Shown here in pieces: positions 1 through 9,298 of a DNA stretch of 39,603 nucleotides. Every line of letters begins with the position of its first letter. Positions within the stretch are counted from its first letter, which is position 1. Source of the stretch: Planctomycetota bacterium (GTDB lineage: Bacteria; Planctomycetota; UBA1135; GCA-002686595); the NCBI GenBank assembly GCA_014237855.1, contig JABACD010000002.1, forward strand, positions 153,415 to 193,017, written 5' to 3'. The translations under genes and the position numbers were made by a program. The notes under the pieces were generated by a model that did no database searches, was not told the DNA's origin, and saw only the letters and a list, made by a program, of their open reading frames with translations.

Positions 1-537
1 GGGACCGAGCTGGACAAGACCCTTGGTCATGAGGGTGAATGGCGGAGGATCATCAAGAGGGTTCGCGAGCAGACCGGCGTGCCCCTCACTTACGCAGCCA
101 ACTGGTCCGATTACAAGCGTGTCTCGTTCTGGGATGCACTGGACGTGGTCGGCATCCAGGCCTACTTTCCGATCACAGAACAGTCCACGGCCCAGCTGAG
201 CGAGCTTCGCAAGGGCTGGAAGTCCTTGATGCAAGAGCTGCGGGGCTACAGCGACGAGATCGGCCGTCTGATCGTGTTCACCGAGATCGGCTACAACCGG
301 AGCACCCAGGCATCTGTGAGACCCTGGGAGTACCGTACAGAGGACAGCCGGCAGGCGGAGAGAGTCCAGGAGGCCTGCTTGCGGATCGCCTTGGAGAGCA
401 TCGAGTCTGAGCCGGCCGTGGTAGGCTCATTCCTCTGGAAGTGGTTTCCAGGCCAGAGGAGGCGTCCGCGAAACTTCAACCTGCAGGAGCCTCGGATACT
501 CAAGGTGGTTTCCGAATCCTGGGGCGAGTCCGAGTAG
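1..537 (+). CDS. GH113-like glycoside hydrolase, 3' part
   Basis: The gene enters from the left edge, so only the C-terminal 178 residues are visible. They read GTELDKT..., then LTYAANW, GIQAYFPI and VFTEIGY, the pattern of the (beta/alpha)8 barrel of glycoside hydrolase family 113 and its relatives. In that family a Glu after strand 4 and a Glu after strand 7 act as acid/base and nucleophile. Visible residues E3 (GTE) and E95 (FTEIGY) fit these roles by position, which is inference. The family includes beta-mannanases, but the substrate cannot be told here. The C-terminal FLWKWFPG segment belongs to strand 8. Whether a signal peptide is present is unknown. The gene stops 27 nt before the CDF transporter. 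Confidence 0.75.
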   Translation, partial: GTELDKTLGHEGEWRRIIKRVREQTGVPLTYAANWSDYKRVSFWDALDVVGIQAYFPITEQSTAQLSELRKGWKSLMQELRGYSDEIGRLIVFTEIGYNRSTQASVRPWEYRTEDSRQAERVQEACLRIALESIESEPAVVGSFLWKWFPGQRRRPRNFNLQEPRILKVVSESWGESE

Positions 538-564
538 ATAGAGATCCAGTCAAGGAGAGAGAAG

Positions 565-1476
565 ATGGCAGGTGGAGGTGGTAACCCCGTCAAGGCGATC
601 ATGTACGCGTTCTTCGCGAATTTTGGGATCGCGATCCTGAAGCTGATTGCTTACTTCATGACCGGGTCGAGTTCGATGCTCGCGGAGTCAATTCACTCGG
701 GTGCGGACACCGGTAATCAACTGCTGTTGCTGCTGGGAATCAAGCGTTCCAAGAAGCCAGCCACGGAGGAGCACCCGCTGGGGTATGGCAAGGCGAGCTT
801 CTTCTGGAGCTTCATCGTCGCCATCATGCTCTTCAGTCTGGGCGGACTGTTCTCGGTTTATGAGGGCTGGCACAAGCTGGAACACACCGATCCAATCGAG
901 AACGCCTGGGTCGGTATCACCGTCCTGGCTCTGGGCATCTTGCTCGAGGGAGGAAGCCTCCTCGGCTGTATCCGCGAGATCAACCACCTGCGAGGGGATC
1001 GTGGTCTCTGGCGCTGGCTCAAGGAATCTCGAAACGCGGAGCTGGTGGTGGTCTTCGGCGAGGATCTCGGTGCCTTGCTGGGATTGGGGCTGGCCCTCAT
1101 CTTCCTGTCCATCGCTGCGGTGACCGGCAACGGAGTCTATGACGCCTACGGTTCGATCTCGATCGGGCTCGTCCTGCTTGTGGTTGCGGTCTTCGTGGCT
1201 GTGCGTATCCACGCTCTCCTGATCGGCCGCAGCGGGGACCCAGAGATAGTCGAGGAGATCGAAGCAATGATTGCCGAGGAGAATCCCATCGTGGGGGTCT
1301 ACAACGTGATCACCCTGCAGTTGGGACCCGACTTGATGCTCGCTGCCAAGATCAAGCTACGAGGAGAGACCCCTACCGATGAGAGCTGTCGTGCGATCAA
1401 TGAGCTGGAGCGCCGCCTGAAGAAGAGCTTCCCACAAATTCGCTGGAGCTTCGTGGAGCCAGACATCGCGGACTGA
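565..1476 (+). CDS. Cation diffusion facilitator (CDF) family metal transporter
   Basis: A 303-aa inner-membrane protein with about six hydrophobic segments. In TM2 it has HSGADTGN (H44, D48), matching the HxxxD metal site of CDF exporters. It is followed by HPLGYGKASFFWSF (about 70-83), the signature of the ZnT9/SLC30A9-like branch. In TM5 the usual HxxxD is replaced by an acidic GED motif (E166, D167), as in that branch. The C-terminal cytoplasmic domain (about 220-303) is the usual CDF dimerisation fold. The expected role is proton-coupled export of a divalent cation such as Zn, Mn or Fe; the metal is not predictable. AGGAG lies about 8 nt before the ATG and supports this start. It may share a transcript with pcp, 16 nt downstream. 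Confidence 0.9.
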   Translation: MAGGGGNPVKAIMYAFFANFGIAILKLIAYFMTGSSSMLAESIHSGADTGNQLLLLLGIKRSKKPATEEHPLGYGKASFFWSFIVAIMLFSLGGLFSVYEGWHKLEHTDPIENAWVGITVLALGILLEGGSLLGCIREINHLRGDRGLWRWLKESRNAELVVVFGEDLGALLGLGLALIFLSIAAVTGNGVYDAYGSISIGLVLLVVAVFVAVRIHALLIGRSGDPEIVEEIEAMIAEENPIVGVYNVITLQLGPDLMLAAKIKLRGETPTDESCRAINELERRLKKSFPQIRWSFVEPDIAD

Positions 1477-1492
1477 GTCCTCCAGCTATTCC

Positions 1493-2092
1493 ATGAAGAT
1501 CCTGTCGCCCTGCCTGATGCTCACTGGGTTCGAGCCCTTTCTCGACGTGAAATTGAATCCCAGTGGGGAGATCGCTCGAGCCCTCGATGGTCGGTTGATT
1601 GCCGGAACAACCGTGCACTCCGCAATCTTGCCGGTTGCTTACCGCAGCTTGGGGCCCAGCTACGCACGGGCGTTGGAGGAGCTTGAGCCCTCATTGCCCA
1701 TTGCCTTGCTCTCCCTGGGAGTTCATCGCGAGGGCTTCTTTCGGCTTGAGACTCGTGCAAGACCGGTCTTGGACTCGGAGCAGCCGGACTCCGAGGGCCG
1801 GAGAGCGGCGCAGATCGATCCCCTGGGTGATCGGGAACTGTTCACCTCACTGGATCTCGATGCACTTGCGCAGGCGCTTCGCAGCGGGGGTGCCAATGAG
1901 ATTCGGGTCTCTGACAACGCCGGGGGCTATCTTTGCGAACGGTGTTACTACGAGGTGCTGGCAACTGGTGATCGCTTGGGGGTGCCGGGGTTCTTCTTGC
2001 ACGTGCCTCCCGTTGGGCTCATCCCCTTGGAGGATCAATTCGCCCCAGTCACGGCTTTCATCGAGGAGCTCGTCAGGCAGGCATCTTCTTGA
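1493..2092 (+). CDS. pcp: Pyroglutamyl-peptidase I (peptidase family C15)
   Basis: A 199-aa cytosolic cysteine peptidase that removes N-terminal pyroglutamate from peptides. It opens with LTGFEPF, the hallmark of the family. The catalytic triad can be read as E86 (FRLETRA), C148 (GGYLCER) and H170 (FFLHVPP), in the order and spacing of the family (E81/C144/H168 in characterised enzymes). Length is close to the usual 200-220 aa. It starts 16 nt after the CDF gene, so the two probably share a transcript. Its 3' end faces the DUF1570-like peptidase with only 13 nt between the stop codons. An alternative start at the ATG two codons before the TGFEPF motif (1520) would remove 9 residues. Confidence 0.92.
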   Translation: MKILSPCLMLTGFEPFLDVKLNPSGEIARALDGRLIAGTTVHSAILPVAYRSLGPSYARALEELEPSLPIALLSLGVHREGFFRLETRARPVLDSEQPDSEGRRAAQIDPLGDRELFTSLDLDALAQALRSGGANEIRVSDNAGGYLCERCYYEVLATGDRLGVPGFFLHVPPVGLIPLEDQFAPVTAFIEELVRQASS

Positions 2093-2105
2093 GTTCCGGT
2101 CGGGA

Positions 2106-4577
2106 TCAGTAGAGCTCCAATACCGGATTGAGCAGGACTGTCTTGCCGTCCTTGGTATAGATCCCCGCGAAGCGGCCACGGGGCATGTCCTCGGGAATGA
2201 CCGTCTCGATCGGGTCGCAATCGCCAACGCGGATCTCGACGAAGCGGCCATCGCTGACCTGGACGGAGACATCCAGATCACGGTCATCCGGGGGAGCTGG
2301 TCTCAGGTAGAAGGTCTCGATCTTCTTCGTGGTGACACCGCCGCCTGGACTCAGCAAGAGCCTCCAGAGGCCCGCCTTGCCCGACTTCAAGAGACCGAAG
2401 ACCAACCAGTCACCCTCCCTCACGCCAGCAATGACCAGGCCATTGCATGTGCTGCGGTGCAGCTTCTTAGATCGTACGATGGTTGCTCGTATCTGATACT
2501 CATCACCGACCTCGACTGTTGTGTTGAGCCTGCCGTTGGGTCGGACGGAGCTCAGCTCGACCCGGCCATCCGTGCTACGGAAACTGTCCGGCTTGGTGGT
2601 GTAGATGGTGATCCAGTCCTTGGCAGGGGCTGTCAAGGTGTGAACCCTGCCCATGAGCAGGCCCCGCTCTCGGATCTCTTCACGCAGTTCGCTGGCGGCG
2701 GTCAAGAGCACCTCGGTATCTGAGAGCGCTGCACCCATGCGGGACGCAAAGGTGTAGGCCCGCAGTGGCATGGGCTCCTTGGACTCCTGATATCTCTCGA
2801 AGAGCCCATGAGCCGAGCGTAGCAACAACTTACGAGTGTTCTCAGCCCGTCGCAGGCTGTAGTTGCGTCGGTCGAGCCTCTGAAGTCGCTTCTCGAGATC
2901 GGCAAACTCCTCACTGCTCGGGCTCCAGGCTTCCTCGTCAGCTAGCTGCAGCAGCCTCTGGACCAGCGGAGCCGCTGCTGCGGGTCGCTCGAGCAGTTCG
3001 AATATGTCGGCTTGTTGCGCGAGCAGGGCAACATCGTCGAAGTCCTCTCCGTCGATCTTGTCCCGTATGTACTCGATGTGACCCAATGCCCGGGTTAGGA
3101 GTTCGATCTCCTCCACCAGGGCCTTCTTGTTCTCGGCCGCCTCTCGCGCTGCCTCACTGTATCGATGGACAAGTGCCAGCCGCAGGGAGCGTCGTTCGTC
3201 CTTCGGTGAGACATGCAATGGGGCAACCATTTCGAGGATCCACTCTCTCCAGTCCCGCTTGAAGTCATCGAGAGTCTGATGTCCCAGCGGCGAGGACTGT
3301 CCGAGGAAGATCTCCTCGAAGAGTTCCATGGAGCTTCTTCCACCCTTTGTGATCCGCTCGCGATAGTCGGAGTACAGCGGGCGATACGCATACTCGAGAG
3401 ACTCGGGATCCTCGTACTGTTGCATGAAATAGACGATGCCCCAGCCCCATGCGTAGTAGTTACCGGGATAGGAGCCAGCCCCCGAGTAGCCGACGACTTG
3501 CTCGAGAGTTGGGCTGTCCGCCGATCCATTCAGCATCGATACGAGGTTTTGCAGTCGCTTGATGGCAGCATCGGGCCAGAGGACCCGATGGTCCGCCATG
3601 GCAATTGCGCCCTCGAAGAAGCTGGCAGTGCCCTCGTTCAGCCATGCTGGCGAGGAGCCGCCTCTACGCTCGAGGAGCGACATGAACTGGTGGCTGGCCT
3701 CGTGGAAGAGTGTCTCCAGCATCCACTCCAGAGAGCCGGTCGACGTGCGGGTGTCATAGCAGGTGACCTGGTTCTCTCCTGGAGACCACCAGCCCTCCGG
3801 GGCCGATGCTCCGGACCAGCCGGCGATCATGGACTCCTTGTTCGGGTGAATACGAATGGTGGCCTTTGTGCTCTTCGCGGCCTTGGCATCACCATCGAAG
3901 TAGAGCTGGACGTAGTAGCCATGGATGTCGTCCATGGTCTCTGCAACCAGCTCCACCAGGTCCTGCTCGAGGTTGGCCTTCATGATGTAGTGGTCGCTCT
4001 CGAAGGTGACCAGTGGCCAGATCTTGTCCTGCGCTCCGTCCTCGCCCGCTTCATCAAGGTTCACCTCTTCGGAGGAGGAACGAACCTTCTCGAGGAGTCG
4101 CCTGGCATCCAGCGCGTTCTTGCCACTGAAGATAGGCCTCAGTCTCTCGAGAATGTCCCGGGCACGATCAGGGTGACCCTGCTCGAAGAGCTTCTCGGCG
4201 GCCTTGTAGAGCTTTGACGTGGCGTCCTTCTCCAGTGCTGCGCGCTTGCTCTGGAGCGAGTCGACCTTCCCCAGGGCTCGCTGTGCGTTGCTTGCGCCCC
4301 GCTTGTTCCCAGCTTCCTGGTAGAGCTCGAGAGCGGCCGCAAGGTGGTGAGCTGCAAGATCATTCTCGTCCAGAGCGCTCAGGCTCAGTCCCAGCAGTTC
4401 ATGGGAGCGCGGGTCCCCGGCTGTACGGGCCAGGTAAGCCTCAAGGATTTCACGAGCAGCTGCCCAGTCCTTCTCCTCGACGAGGGCTTCGGCCTTCTCG
4501 CGTGTGTCGAGTGCCGGCTCTGCAGGGGCAGGCGGCAGGGCCAGCAATAGCCCCAGAATCAGGATCAATACACGCAT
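2106..4577 (-). CDS. Secreted TPR protein with DUF1570-like HExxH metallopeptidase domain
   Basis: An 823-aa protein. It begins with a signal peptide (hydrophobic residues 2-17, AEPA after it). Residues about 25-165 form TPR-like alpha-helical repeats. Around 190-330 is a gluzincin-type 'peptidase MA'/DUF1570 domain with HEASH (292-296) and a downstream NEG (E315), the probable third zinc ligand. Residues about 440-650 are helical and Arg/Glu rich. The last ~180 residues look like a beta-sandwich of the LamG/DUF1080 kind (an RFAGIYTKDGK ending). Such proteins are frequent in Planctomycetota and their substrates are unknown. It is transcribed towards pcp. A TTGACA stands about 55 nt upstream of the start, but no good -10 is placed behind it. 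Confidence 0.82.
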   Translation of the reverse strand: MRVLILILGLLLALPPAPAEPALDTREKAEALVEEKDWAAAREILEAYLARTAGDPRSHELLGLSLSALDENDLAAHHLAAALELYQEAGNKRGASNAQRALGKVDSLQSKRAALEKDATSKLYKAAEKLFEQGHPDRARDILERLRPIFSGKNALDARRLLEKVRSSSEEVNLDEAGEDGAQDKIWPLVTFESDHYIMKANLEQDLVELVAETMDDIHGYYVQLYFDGDAKAAKSTKATIRIHPNKESMIAGWSGASAPEGWWSPGENQVTCYDTRTSTGSLEWMLETLFHEASHQFMSLLERRGGSSPAWLNEGTASFFEGAIAMADHRVLWPDAAIKRLQNLVSMLNGSADSPTLEQVVGYSGAGSYPGNYYAWGWGIVYFMQQYEDPESLEYAYRPLYSDYRERITKGGRSSMELFEEIFLGQSSPLGHQTLDDFKRDWREWILEMVAPLHVSPKDERRSLRLALVHRYSEAAREAAENKKALVEEIELLTRALGHIEYIRDKIDGEDFDDVALLAQQADIFELLERPAAAAPLVQRLLQLADEEAWSPSSEEFADLEKRLQRLDRRNYSLRRAENTRKLLLRSAHGLFERYQESKEPMPLRAYTFASRMGAALSDTEVLLTAASELREEIRERGLLMGRVHTLTAPAKDWITIYTTKPDSFRSTDGRVELSSVRPNGRLNTTVEVGDEYQIRATIVRSKKLHRSTCNGLVIAGVREGDWLVFGLLKSGKAGLWRLLLSPGGGVTTKKIETFYLRPAPPDDRDLDVSVQVSDGRFVEIRVGDCDPIETVIPEDMPRGRFAGIYTKDGKTVLLNPVLELY

Positions 4578-4681
4578 GAAGCTGTTCAGAATACATCCTC
4601 GGTGGTGCAGCTCTACGGGCGCCGATTGTCAAAGTTTTGAGTAATCGACCTGAGCTCTCAGGGGATCTTGCGCAGCAACGA

Positions 4682-4712
4682 GAATGGGCCGCCCATCGAG
4701 GGCGGCCCATTC
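4682..4712 (-). terminator. Perfect 13-bp hairpin between two minus-strand genes
   Basis: GAATGGGCCGCCC (4682-4694) and its exact complement (4700-4712) surround a 5-nt loop. It lies 40 nt past the stop of the acidic protein gene and about 100 nt before the next minus-strand gene. No T-run follows on either strand, so it may end transcription with Rho, protect the 3' end, or separate the two genes. Confidence 0.6.
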
Positions 4713-4751
4713 CGAGTGAAGCAATCTCAAGCTTGACTTGAGCTCCAGGCT

Positions 4752-5837
4752 CTACTCGTCAGCGCCAACGGTGGTGCTGCCGTTCATGCTGCCTGAGAAC
4801 TCGAGAGACTGTTCGATTTCCATGTCCATTCCCTGGGCGCTGATACCCATGTTGATGTCGACCAAGAAGGTGATGTCGGACTCCATTTCAAAGGAGTGGG
4901 CATAACCCTCAGCGACGTTCCAGAGGAGTGTGCACTCTCCTTCCAGCTCGATCTCGATGTCCATGCTGTTGACTTCCATCTCACCGGCCTCGGGCGGCAA
5001 GTCGGCATTCTCCATCTCCTCACGCATGTCTTCAGTCATGTCAATTGCGTTACTGATCGCGAAGGTAATCGCGATCGCAGCGACCTTGTCGCCGTCGCTG
5101 GTCTCGCGCATGCCGCTAAAGGTAGCCATCACCTCGCCATCGAGGTCCTCGGTGAACCAATCGTCTGCGTCACCAAAATCGGAGTTCATCCCCATCATGT
5201 TGTCATCGTCATCCGACTCCTCGGGGATGAGCTTGAGGTCACCGCCAGGGTTGAGGACTGACTTGAGAGCCTGAGGGTCCAATTTCCACTCGTCGCCCTC
5301 GGAGACCTCGCCGTCGGGGAGCAGCATGCGCAGGTCCATGTCTTCTTCGAGGCCTTCCAGTAGCTCTTCTTCGCCGTCTCCATCGGGGAATGAGGCCACG
5401 TACTCGCCCTCGTCTTCGTTCCACGTGAACTTCACTGTGGATCCTTCCAGCTCGCTCTTCGAGCCGGTGGAAGATTCACTCGACTGAACCTGGCCCATCA
5501 TGTCCATTTCCATCTCGCTGGAGCGCGTCTGCTCCATGGAGTCGTAGGTGCGCAGAAGCACGGCGGGCGAGCCGTCACCCATCTTGAGGTACTCGTCGGT
5601 GACCGTGGCCTCGAAGTCACCGCTGATTGACATCTGGATGTCCGGCGTCATCGGACTCTCCTGGCCATTCATCAGCATCGACATGTCGTCGAGTTCCATC
5701 TCGAGCGCATGCGTGAAGGTCTTGGTCTTGGAGGTGCCCTCGGCAATCGAGAACTCAATGCTGGTAGCTCTGGGCTGGAAGGCGAGTAGTACGGGGGCAG
5801 CGATGAGGGCTGCCGCGGTAAGGATCTTGATCTTCAT
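4752..5837 (-). CDS. Secreted acidic, methionine-rich protein of unknown function
   Basis: 361 aa with an N-terminal signal peptide (hydrophobic 6-20, LAFQPRA). I do not recognise the family. The mature chain is very acidic (for example EESDDDDN around 225) and unusually rich in Met (MELDDMSMLMNG, EMEMDMMGQ). It alternates short beta-like stretches (STVKFTWNEDEG, GECTLLWNV), so it could be a beta-rich lipid- or polymer-binding fold rather than a disordered chain. No catalytic motif, TM segment after the signal, or anchor is visible. It is flanked by two other exported proteins on the same strand and ends in a strong hairpin. The long leader region (5838-6286) carries no other gene. Confidence 0.7.
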   Translation of the reverse strand: MKIKILTAAALIAAPVLLAFQPRATSIEFSIAEGTSKTKTFTHALEMELDDMSMLMNGQESPMTPDIQMSISGDFEATVTDEYLKMGDGSPAVLLRTYDSMEQTRSSEMEMDMMGQVQSSESSTGSKSELEGSTVKFTWNEDEGEYVASFPDGDGEEELLEGLEEDMDLRMLLPDGEVSEGDEWKLDPQALKSVLNPGGDLKLIPEESDDDDNMMGMNSDFGDADDWFTEDLDGEVMATFSGMRETSDGDKVAAIAITFAISNAIDMTEDMREEMENADLPPEAGEMEVNSMDIEIELEGECTLLWNVAEGYAHSFEMESDITFLVDINMGISAQGMDMEIEQSLEFSGSMNGSTTVGADE

Positions 5838-6286
5838 ATCGCGGTTGTCGAAGCAGTTGAGCTGTGCGTGTTGCGGAACGGAGTGGGCTGGGGGTGGGAG
5901 CGATGGACTCTGTAGCTACCGCTTCTGGGGTGCCCGGTGAATCCTGGCGGTCTCGCAGGTTACCTAGCTGATGGTGTCTTTTGGTACGAATCCGTCCATA
6001 CGACCGAATCCGGAGGCCATTTCTTGTTCCCCCACCTTCCAGCAGGGGCTCTGGGGCAGTCCAGGTGACCCCCAGGGGTCTGGGCTGCTATGGGGCCCAG
6101 GTGGCACGGTGGTGTGGGTGAGGCGCCTACTCCCGCAGGCTTGCTCGCACTGTCGTGCTCCCTTGGCCAGGGAGAGCCCGAGAGACCCCCCGATCATGAG
6201 CGAGGGGCGCCATCCAAGAGGATGACGCCCCTGAAGCTTGGGGGCCGGTGAAGCGCCTGCAGGGCGCCCCTCGGCGAACTACCGAA
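5838..6286. other. Intergenic region, 449 nt, no gene supported
   Basis: It lies between the 3' end of the M36 peptidase gene and the 5' end of the acidic protein gene, both on the minus strand. Short open frames on both strands have no codon bias or homology I recognise. It is rich in GGGG/CCCC runs and small inverted repeats (for example GACCC/GGGTC at 6067-6080). The hairpin at 6204-6231 is listed separately. The rest presumably holds the promoter of the acidic protein gene, which I could not place. Confidence 0.5.
6204..6231 (-). terminator. Hairpin downstream of the M36 peptidase gene
   Basis: GGGGCG (6204-6209) and ATCC (6212-6215) pair with GGAT (6220-6223) and CGCCCC (6226-6231), with a 2x2 internal loop and an AAGA loop. 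It lies 56 nt past the stop on the minus strand. No T-run follows, so this is a probable but unproven terminator. Confidence 0.45.
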
Positions 6287-9200
6287 TCAGTCGCAGAAGC
6301 GAACCTCCAGACCGTCACTGAGGCCGGCGCTGGTGCCGTCGGCCTGGGCGCCGTCTCGGAACCATGCCTGGTAGTAGCGAGTCGTCCCTGAGGATCCAGC
6401 TGCGATCGGTTGTGCGACCGTCACCTCACCGAAGGCATCAGTGACGTAGCTGCCCTCACGCTGAATCGGCAATCCGACCAGTCGCGAGCCGCCCAGGAAG
6501 GGAACGTCAGCCGACGTGGCACCTGAGAACATGAGCCCGAAGGTGTTGGGAACGGCACCGATGAGGTTGAGTTGGAAGTTGTTGGCTGACTCACTCGGGG
6601 GGTTGACTCCGGTGAGAATCGGGAAGGAGAAGACCGAAGTCAGCTTGCCAAAGCCGTAGTTGGTCGGCGTCTCGCAGGAGCTGGGAACGGGCTCGAGGAC
6701 CACGATCTGAACATCGTCAAGGGTCCAGCCACCGAAGGTCAGGCCACCATCAGTCTGCAGCGAGAACTCGATCTGCACTGAGGAGTTGCCGTCAGCGAAG
6801 GCCGAGATGTCCACCTCGTGCGAGACCCAGCCGGTGTCGGTCAGGTTTCCGCTAGAGGGGTTGGTCCAGACCAGATTGCCGTTGACCTTGATCCTGGCCT
6901 GGTCAAAGACTCCTTCCTCGACGGTCAACCAGCGGTTGTAGCGCAGGATTGAACCCGTAGCGCTAGAGAGGTTGATGTTCGGCGAACGAAGGTAGTTATG
7001 GACATCGTCCTGGTAAGCGCCGTTGAAGTTGCCGATCGCGAGATCGTTGCCCCAGGCGTTGTTGCCGCTCGCTGCAGAAGAGGGGTCGCCGCTCTGGCCT
7101 CCAGGAGTTCCGAACTGCCAGTCATCCTGGGAGTTTGAGGTGTCTCCGAAGGTGTTGTGAGTCCAGCCTCCTTCGCCACTCTCGAAGTCCTCACTGAAGA
7201 AGATGACCTCGCTGCCGATGACGAACCTGTAGGTATCCAGGCCCTGGTTGCCAGGGGCACCATCAGGCGACGTATCGGTGTTCGAGAGAGAGTCGGTAGC
7301 CTCGACGTAGTAGCGAACCACGGCCGGGGAGACCTGGCCGGGAATGCCGCCACTCCAGGTGTCTCCGCTCGAGTTCACCATCGAGACCGTCTGGAAGCTG
7401 CCGCCATTGACGTTGTACCGCAGGTCGACGGAGCTGATGGTCTGACCGATCAGCGAGGTAACCGTTGCGTCGACGACGTAAGGGCCAACTTCTGAGTTCT
7501 GTTCCGGAAGCTCAGTGACGTTTACGATGTCGATCAACGGAAGGTCGAAGCCGGGGAAGCCCTGCTGCTGGAAGCCAGCATCGAGCTCGGTGTAGTGCGG
7601 CGTGCCGTCGTTGATGTTTCCGTTGTTGTCGTCGAGGGTCAGCCACTGGGGCTCGATCACGGATCGAATCGTGGTCTGGTTGTAGCTGTTCATCCAGCCC
7701 AGGAAGAGCGAGTCGGAGATCAGGTCTGCCGAGGCTGCTCCGAGAGATGCCTCCAGCTGCAGGTAGATCTTCCAGCAGGCACCCATCCAGACCTGGCCTT
7801 CGGTGTGCACCGCGCCGCCGTGGCAGCCGGTGTTGTTGTCACCGCAGAACTGCAAGGTGTTATTGCCGTTACGAAGCGGGCCGCTTCCCTGACCGAGGAA
7901 GTCCATTCCCAGCTGGTTCGTGTTGTACATGTACAACGAGAAGACGTCGGCGTTTCCTTCACCCATGCCGTCCGAACCATTGCCGGTCCCGTAGAGGACG
8001 TTGTACCAGTGTCCCATTTCGTGGGAGACCACGGTGGAGTAGGACGTGGCGTTGCAGCCGCCCCCAGCCTGATACATGTTGACCGAGGAACCATTGAAGA
8101 AGGCGTTGCAGGTCGACGCGAGGTTGACATTTGCCAGGGCCCGGAAGTCACCCGTGTTGTCAGAGGGGTTGATCGAACGGATCCAGTCGCGCTGAGCACT
8201 GATGATCTGGAAGGTGCTCGACTGGCTCGTGATCAGGGCACTGGGCGGGTTGTTCAGCAAGATGCTGTTGCCCGTGCCGCTGGCCGAGGTGTTGAACGTG
8301 TACTCTCCACCGACGTCGTTGTCCACATCCGCCCAGTCACCGAAGTATTCGATGGTGAGATTGAGCGAGCCGCTGACTCCGGGGAAGTTGAAATTACCGT
8401 TCTCGTCAGTGATGACCGAGCCAGCACCACCCGCAGTCACACGGGCGTGATTGAGCGGGAAGGACACGGGCGGGTTATTGGCCTGATCGGGTCGGACGCC
8501 GGGGGTCGCCATGGTGCTGATGGTTCCGCCGACGTCGACGTTGTGAATGGTGGTCTTGCTCTGGAGGACACCGCCGTTGCGTGCGTCGATCCAGTAGCTG
8601 TAGCCCTCGGGCTCCATGTCCCGACCGTGCCACTCGACCTCCACCTGCCAGACGAGGACTGCATCACGACTCTTTTCTCCGCGAAGCTGGCCGATGGCCT
8701 TGATCGGAGTACCCACGACCGTGCCGGGGAGTCCTGTCTCGGCCTCGAAGACGCGCAGGGCCTGGTTGGCCGCCTGGTCGGAGCCGACGGCTGCATCGGT
8801 CGACATGCCGGCGATGTCGGGCATGGCGCTCGTCTGGAGTGACAGCATTCGTCCTTCGGTGGTGAACAAGACGTTCACAAAGCCCCCGAGGACGGGGACA
8901 CCGTTGATTTCCTGACCGAAACGTGTGGTGAACTTATCCGTTGAGCCGATCAGCCCCAGAGGCAGGTGAAGAGCGCGCTCCTCGACCAGGGTTGCTGCCT
9001 CGATGCCGTGCATTCCCTCGGTGGATTCGATGGCGATGCTGGCGAGGAGCAGGTAGTCCTCGTCACTGACAGGCTCGAAGGCTCCCTCGCTGTTACCACC
9101 GAAGAGGAACTCGACATAGCCAGTCTCGACATCCGTGTAGACATGCCAAAGGGCTCCATTGGCCTGGTTCCACTCGGCAAACCGCTGTGAGACTTCATAG

Positions 9201-9298
9201 GCTGTCGATTCGACGTCTTCGCCTTGCTGCGCGAAGATTGCCGGTGAGATGAGTGCCAGCGCTAGGCCCGCTCGTGTGAGGGTTTGCAGCTTCTTCAT
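6287..9298 (-). CDS. Secreted M36 (fungalysin) family metallopeptidase
   Basis: 1003 aa, starting at the ATG that opens a clear signal peptide (KKLQ, hydrophobic, SPAIFAQQ). An upstream in-frame start would add 41 residues before it and is unlikely. A FTP-like propeptide lies about 120-190 (FGQEINGVPVLGGF). The catalytic zinc domain has HEMGH (426-430) and GMGEGNAD (E447), matching HExxH...GMGEGxxD of M36. Next comes a bacterial Ig-like stretch, then a MAM/jelly-roll-like domain (FFSEDFESGEGGW... to WTLDDVQIV, about 720-875). The C-terminal ~120 residues are a domain shared with two other secreted proteins in this window. It probably degrades extracellular protein. It is divergent from the selenoprotein gene. 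Confidence 0.9.
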   Translation of the reverse strand: MKKLQTLTRAGLALALISPAIFAQQGEDVESTAYEVSQRFAEWNQANGALWHVYTDVETGYVEFLFGGNSEGAFEPVSDEDYLLLASIAIESTEGMHGIEAATLVEERALHLPLGLIGSTDKFTTRFGQEINGVPVLGGFVNVLFTTEGRMLSLQTSAMPDIAGMSTDAAVGSDQAANQALRVFEAETGLPGTVVGTPIKAIGQLRGEKSRDAVLVWQVEVEWHGRDMEPEGYSYWIDARNGGVLQSKTTIHNVDVGGTISTMATPGVRPDQANNPPVSFPLNHARVTAGGAGSVITDENGNFNFPGVSGSLNLTIEYFGDWADVDNDVGGEYTFNTSASGTGNSILLNNPPSALITSQSSTFQIISAQRDWIRSINPSDNTGDFRALANVNLASTCNAFFNGSSVNMYQAGGGCNATSYSTVVSHEMGHWYNVLYGTGNGSDGMGEGNADVFSLYMYNTNQLGMDFLGQGSGPLRNGNNTLQFCGDNNTGCHGGAVHTEGQVWMGACWKIYLQLEASLGAASADLISDSLFLGWMNSYNQTTIRSVIEPQWLTLDDNNGNINDGTPHYTELDAGFQQQGFPGFDLPLIDIVNVTELPEQNSEVGPYVVDATVTSLIGQTISSVDLRYNVNGGSFQTVSMVNSSGDTWSGGIPGQVSPAVVRYYVEATDSLSNTDTSPDGAPGNQGLDTYRFVIGSEVIFFSEDFESGEGGWTHNTFGDTSNSQDDWQFGTPGGQSGDPSSAASGNNAWGNDLAIGNFNGAYQDDVHNYLRSPNINLSSATGSILRYNRWLTVEEGVFDQARIKVNGNLVWTNPSSGNLTDTGWVSHEVDISAFADGNSSVQIEFSLQTDGGLTFGGWTLDDVQIVVLEPVPSSCETPTNYGFGKLTSVFSFPILTGVNPPSESANNFQLNLIGAVPNTFGLMFSGATSADVPFLGGSRLVGLPIQREGSYVTDAFGEVTVAQPIAAGSSGTTRYYQAWFRDGAQADGTSAGLSDGLEVRFCD

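Noticed and set aside
1599..2723. Plus-strand open frame of 374 codons
   Set aside because: Overlaps pcp in another frame and then runs antisense through the DUF1570-like gene; low-complexity Arg/Ser content.
3213..4217. Plus-strand open frame of 334 codons
   Set aside because: Antisense to the DUF1570-like gene, which has a signal peptide, an HExxH motif and a sensible domain order.
7595..8842. Long plus-strand open frame of 415 codons
   Set aside because: It is antisense to the M36 peptidase catalytic region; composition is Val/Arg/Gly-rich and no domain is recognised. Shadow of the real gene.
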